Source: Streptomyces sp. NBC_01439
GTDB taxonomy: Bacteria; Actinomycetota; Actinomycetes; Streptomycetales; Streptomycetaceae
DNA: 64,000 bases
NCBI RefSeq assembly: GCF_036227605.1
Contig: NZ_CP109487.1
Coordinates: 372,001 to 436,000, forward strand
Direction of reading: 5' to 3'
Part shown: one piece after another, positions 61,899 through 64,000 of the stretch
Position numbering within the stretch: the first letter of the stretch is position 1
Layout of the letters: each line of letters opens with the position of its first letter
Translations under genes and position numbers: made by a program
The notes under the pieces: model-generated
Seen by the model: only the letters and a program-made list of their open reading frames with translations
Databases searched by the model: none
What the model was told of the DNA's origin: nothing

Positions 61899-64000
61899 TC
61901 AGGGGACGGGCCGGTCGAGCGGAGCGGACGGGGGCAGGGCCCCGGCCGCGGGGACGCTCGTGCCGGTGGCGGAGACGCTGAACGCGCCCGCCGTGCCGGG
62001 CGTCTTGACCCGGAGGACGCCGGAGCGGTCCGCCGGGTCGAAGTACCAGCCGGACGTCGCGGCGTCGTAGGCGGCTTTGGAGGCCAGGACCGGAACGGGG
62101 GTCCCGTCCCGGGTGACGGTGGCGGGTGCGGTGGCCACGTGGAGGGTGAACTCGTAGCCGCGGGAGGCCGGTTTGCCGGTGTAGCTGCCGGTGGGGGCGC
62201 CCACGGAGACGGTGACCGTGCCGGAGCCGGTGGTCGGGGCAGTGACGTCGACGCGCTGGCGGGCGTAGGCACCGGACCGGTAGGCGCGGGTGCGGCCGTC
62301 GTCCTCGTAGAGGCTGAAGGTGGAGGTGCCGCGCGGGTGAATGTCGTAGGTGAGGGTGGAGACGGGCTTCTCGCCGGTGTAGTTCATCTGCGGCCACATC
62401 GGGACGACGGCGCCGCCCTTGACGAAGAGCGGCAGGGTCTCCAGCGGTGCCCGGTACCCGTTCAGCCACCCCGGGCCCGCGTACGTACGGCCCGTCCAGT
62501 AGTCGGTCCAGGTCCCGGCGGGCAGGTAGATGCCGTCGCGGACCGAGGTGTCGGAGACGACGGGTGCGACGAGGAGGGAGTCGCCGGCCATGAACTGGCC
62601 GCTGGTGAGGTTGCCGCGGGCGACCGGGTCGTCGGGGTACTCCAGGACCATGGCCCGGGTGCTGGGCACGCCGCTCTCGTGCGCGACGCGGCTCATCGTG
62701 TACAGGTACGGCATCAACCGCATCTTGAGCTGCAGGTACGTGCGGTTGATGGACCGGTACGGCTCGGCGAAGCGCCAGGGCTGCTTGTCCTGGTAGCCGG
62801 CGGACGGGCCCGTCGCACCCCAACCGGACATGGTCATGAAGGCCGGGGTGAAGGCCTTCCACTGGAGGTCCCGGGTGTACGTCTGCGGACTGCCGCCGAA
62901 GATGCCGTCGACGTCACCGGCCGCGTAGTTGAGGGCGGAGAGACCCGCTCCGGTGATGGCGGGGACGTGCCAGCGCATGTCGTCCCAGGTGCCATGGGTG
63001 TCGCCGGTCCAGACGACGGCGTTGCGCTGGGTGCCCGCCCAGCCGTCGACGGTCCAGACGTAGCGCCGGGCGTCGGAGTTCTCCTCGATGCCGTCGACCG
63101 CCTGCTGGACGCCTTGGAAGGCGGTCTTGTAGCCGCCGCCGATCCAGGCCACGTCCGTCTTGACGCCGCGGCTGCCGGCCGCGGCGACCTCGTCGGCGAT
63201 GGAGCCGAGGCCGGTGGAGGTCCACAGGCCCGTCTGGAATCCCTTGGCCTTCAGGGCGTCCACGGTCGACTTCAGGGGTGCGGTGTAGCCGCAGCCGTAG
63301 CCGTCGTTGGGCAGGAACCAGCCCGAGGGCATGTCGGCGGCCCGGGCGTCGGCCGCGTAGCCGACGACGTCGGGGGTCCTCTGGTGGCGAAGCCGGCCGT
63401 GATCGCCCTGGTAGTCGGGGTTGGAGGCGTTGAAGCAGTCGGCGTTGCCGAGCTCGAAGCCCCACATCGGCGCCATGAAGGGCTTCCCGCTCACGTCGGT
63501 GTACGCGTCGAGGACGGACTTGAGGGAGTCGCCGGTGAAGTACCAGGCGTCGAAGCGCTTCTCGTCGTGGGTGAGGGTGGTGGGCGCGTTGAAGCCGTAG
63601 GAACCCGGGGCCCAGGTGTTGCGCATGACGCCGTAGCCGTTGGTGGACATGTAGAAGGGGGCGGGGCTGGCGTTGTCGTTCTCGCGCCACTTGTTGTCGA
63701 CGGCGATCGGGACGGTCTTGCCCCGCAGCGCCCACTCGCCCAGGCGCAGGCCGGTGCCGTAGAACTGCTCGTCCGCGCCCCGGGCCAGGTACTGGGTGGT
63801 CCGGCCGCCGGTCCAGCTGGTGGGCCGGGTCTCCTGCCAGACGGGGGTGGTGTCGTCGGCGCGGAAGACGGAGAACCGCAGGGGCTTCTTGTTGACGCGG
63901 ATGGAGAGGGATCCGGTGGTGATCCGGTAGTACGCGCCGGCGTCCGACCAGTTCGTCGCCACGGGGCCGAAATCGGTGGTGGGCGCGAGGTCGGTGCCGG
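61899..64000 (-). CDS. Family 31 glycoside hydrolase, 5' end outside the window
   Basis: 700 residues are visible and the frame is open through the right edge; the GTG at 63962 lies inside a continuous beta-sandwich domain, so the true start is beyond 64000. The catalytic domain has KTDVAWIG, with the nucleophile Asp, and VVWTGDTHGTWDDM, with the likely acid/base Asp. FLPNDGYGCGYT and MPYLYTMSRVAHESG are also GH31 hallmarks. The C-terminal beta domains follow. It resembles alpha-glucosidase/alpha-xylosidase-type enzymes; specificity is not readable. A signal peptide is expected upstream. Confidence 0.92.
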   Translation of the reverse strand, partial: GTDLAPTTDFGPVATNWSDAGAYYRITTGSLSIRVNKKPLRFSVFRADDTTPVWQETRPTSWTGGRTTQYLARGADEQFYGTGLRLGEWALRGKTVPIAVDNKWRENDNASPAPFYMSTNGYGVMRNTWAPGSYGFNAPTTLTHDEKRFDAWYFTGDSLKSVLDAYTDVSGKPFMAPMWGFELGNADCFNASNPDYQGDHGRLRHQRTPDVVGYAADARAADMPSGWFLPNDGYGCGYTAPLKSTVDALKAKGFQTGLWTSTGLGSIADEVAAAGSRGVKTDVAWIGGGYKTAFQGVQQAVDGIEENSDARRYVWTVDGWAGTQRNAVVWTGDTHGTWDDMRWHVPAITGAGLSALNYAAGDVDGIFGGSPQTYTRDLQWKAFTPAFMTMSGWGATGPSAGYQDKQPWRFAEPYRSINRTYLQLKMRLMPYLYTMSRVAHESGVPSTRAMVLEYPDDPVARGNLTSGQFMAGDSLLVAPVVSDTSVRDGIYLPAGTWTDYWTGRTYAGPGWLNGYRAPLETLPLFVKGGAVVPMWPQMNYTGEKPVSTLTYDIHPRGTSTFSLYEDDGRTRAYRSGAYARQRVDVTAPTTGSGTVTVSVGAPTGSYTGKPASRGYEFTLHVATAPATVTRDGTPVPVLASKAAYDAATSGWYFDPADRSGVLRVKTPGTAGAFSVSATGTSVPAAGALPPSAPLDRPVP

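Noticed and set aside
60253..62862. An 869-codon minus-strand frame containing the LysR gene
   Set aside because: The upstream part is shadow of the DUF6817-like and GH31 genes; LysR starts at the GTG at 61161.

Overview
The window is very GC-rich, has strong third-position G/C bias, frequent GTG starts and GTGA/ATGA overlaps, many lipoproteins and two-component/MFS/TetR genes. This is typical of a Streptomyces chromosome, probably outside the most conserved core. I call no tRNA, rRNA, CRISPR array or complete insertion sequence. Both edges cut genes: a PhzF-family isomerase on the left and a family 31 glycoside hydrolase on the right.

Layout. 1-9.9 kb: PhzF-like enzyme, lipoprotein, PlsC-like acyltransferase, a D,D-carboxypeptidase with a very long acidic repetitive N-terminus, a two-gene operon of secreted/membrane proteins (one VWA), then small conserved proteins and a methyltransferase. 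10-15.4 kb: TetR regulator, an ssb-like remnant, an FAD monooxygenase, the ohr/ohrR peroxide pair with its operator, and a PHP-domain protein. 15.4-20.7 kb: a LuxR-type response regulator and histidine kinase diverging from a MacB-like ABC exporter. 20.7-24.4 kb: a compact phenolic-lipid/quinone type cluster, with type III polyketide synthase, ICMT-like methyltransferase and FAD oxidoreductase in a tightly coupled operon diverging from a UbiA prenyltransferase, closed by a strong bidirectional terminator.

24.4-30.9 kb: membrane protein, type B carboxylesterase, a repeat-bearing lipoprotein, MOSC and HAD proteins, and an alpha/beta hydrolase/MarR pair sharing a large perfect palindrome. 30.9-44 kb: the most striking block, a five-gene leftward locus encoding a DUF4132 protein, a 1633-residue protein I cannot name, a MoxR-type AAA+ ATPase, a fused DUF5682-VWA protein of 1360 residues and a SWIM zinc-finger protein. 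It resembles the enterobacterial yehI/yehLMPQ gene set, whose role is not established.

44-54 kb: exported HNH nuclease, acetyltransferase, TAT-exported sulfite-oxidase-like enzyme, PAF-acetylhydrolase-like hydrolase, non-heme iron oxygenase, VOC protein, small conserved proteins, a methyltransferase broken by an in-frame TAG, and an exported M64 peptidase. 54-64 kb: XRE-TPR regulator, a frameshifted DHA2 exporter, a decayed TetR/CobW junction, a TetR-MFS operon with paired operators, a LysR regulator and the GH31 enzyme. The 55-58.4 kb stretch is clearly decaying.
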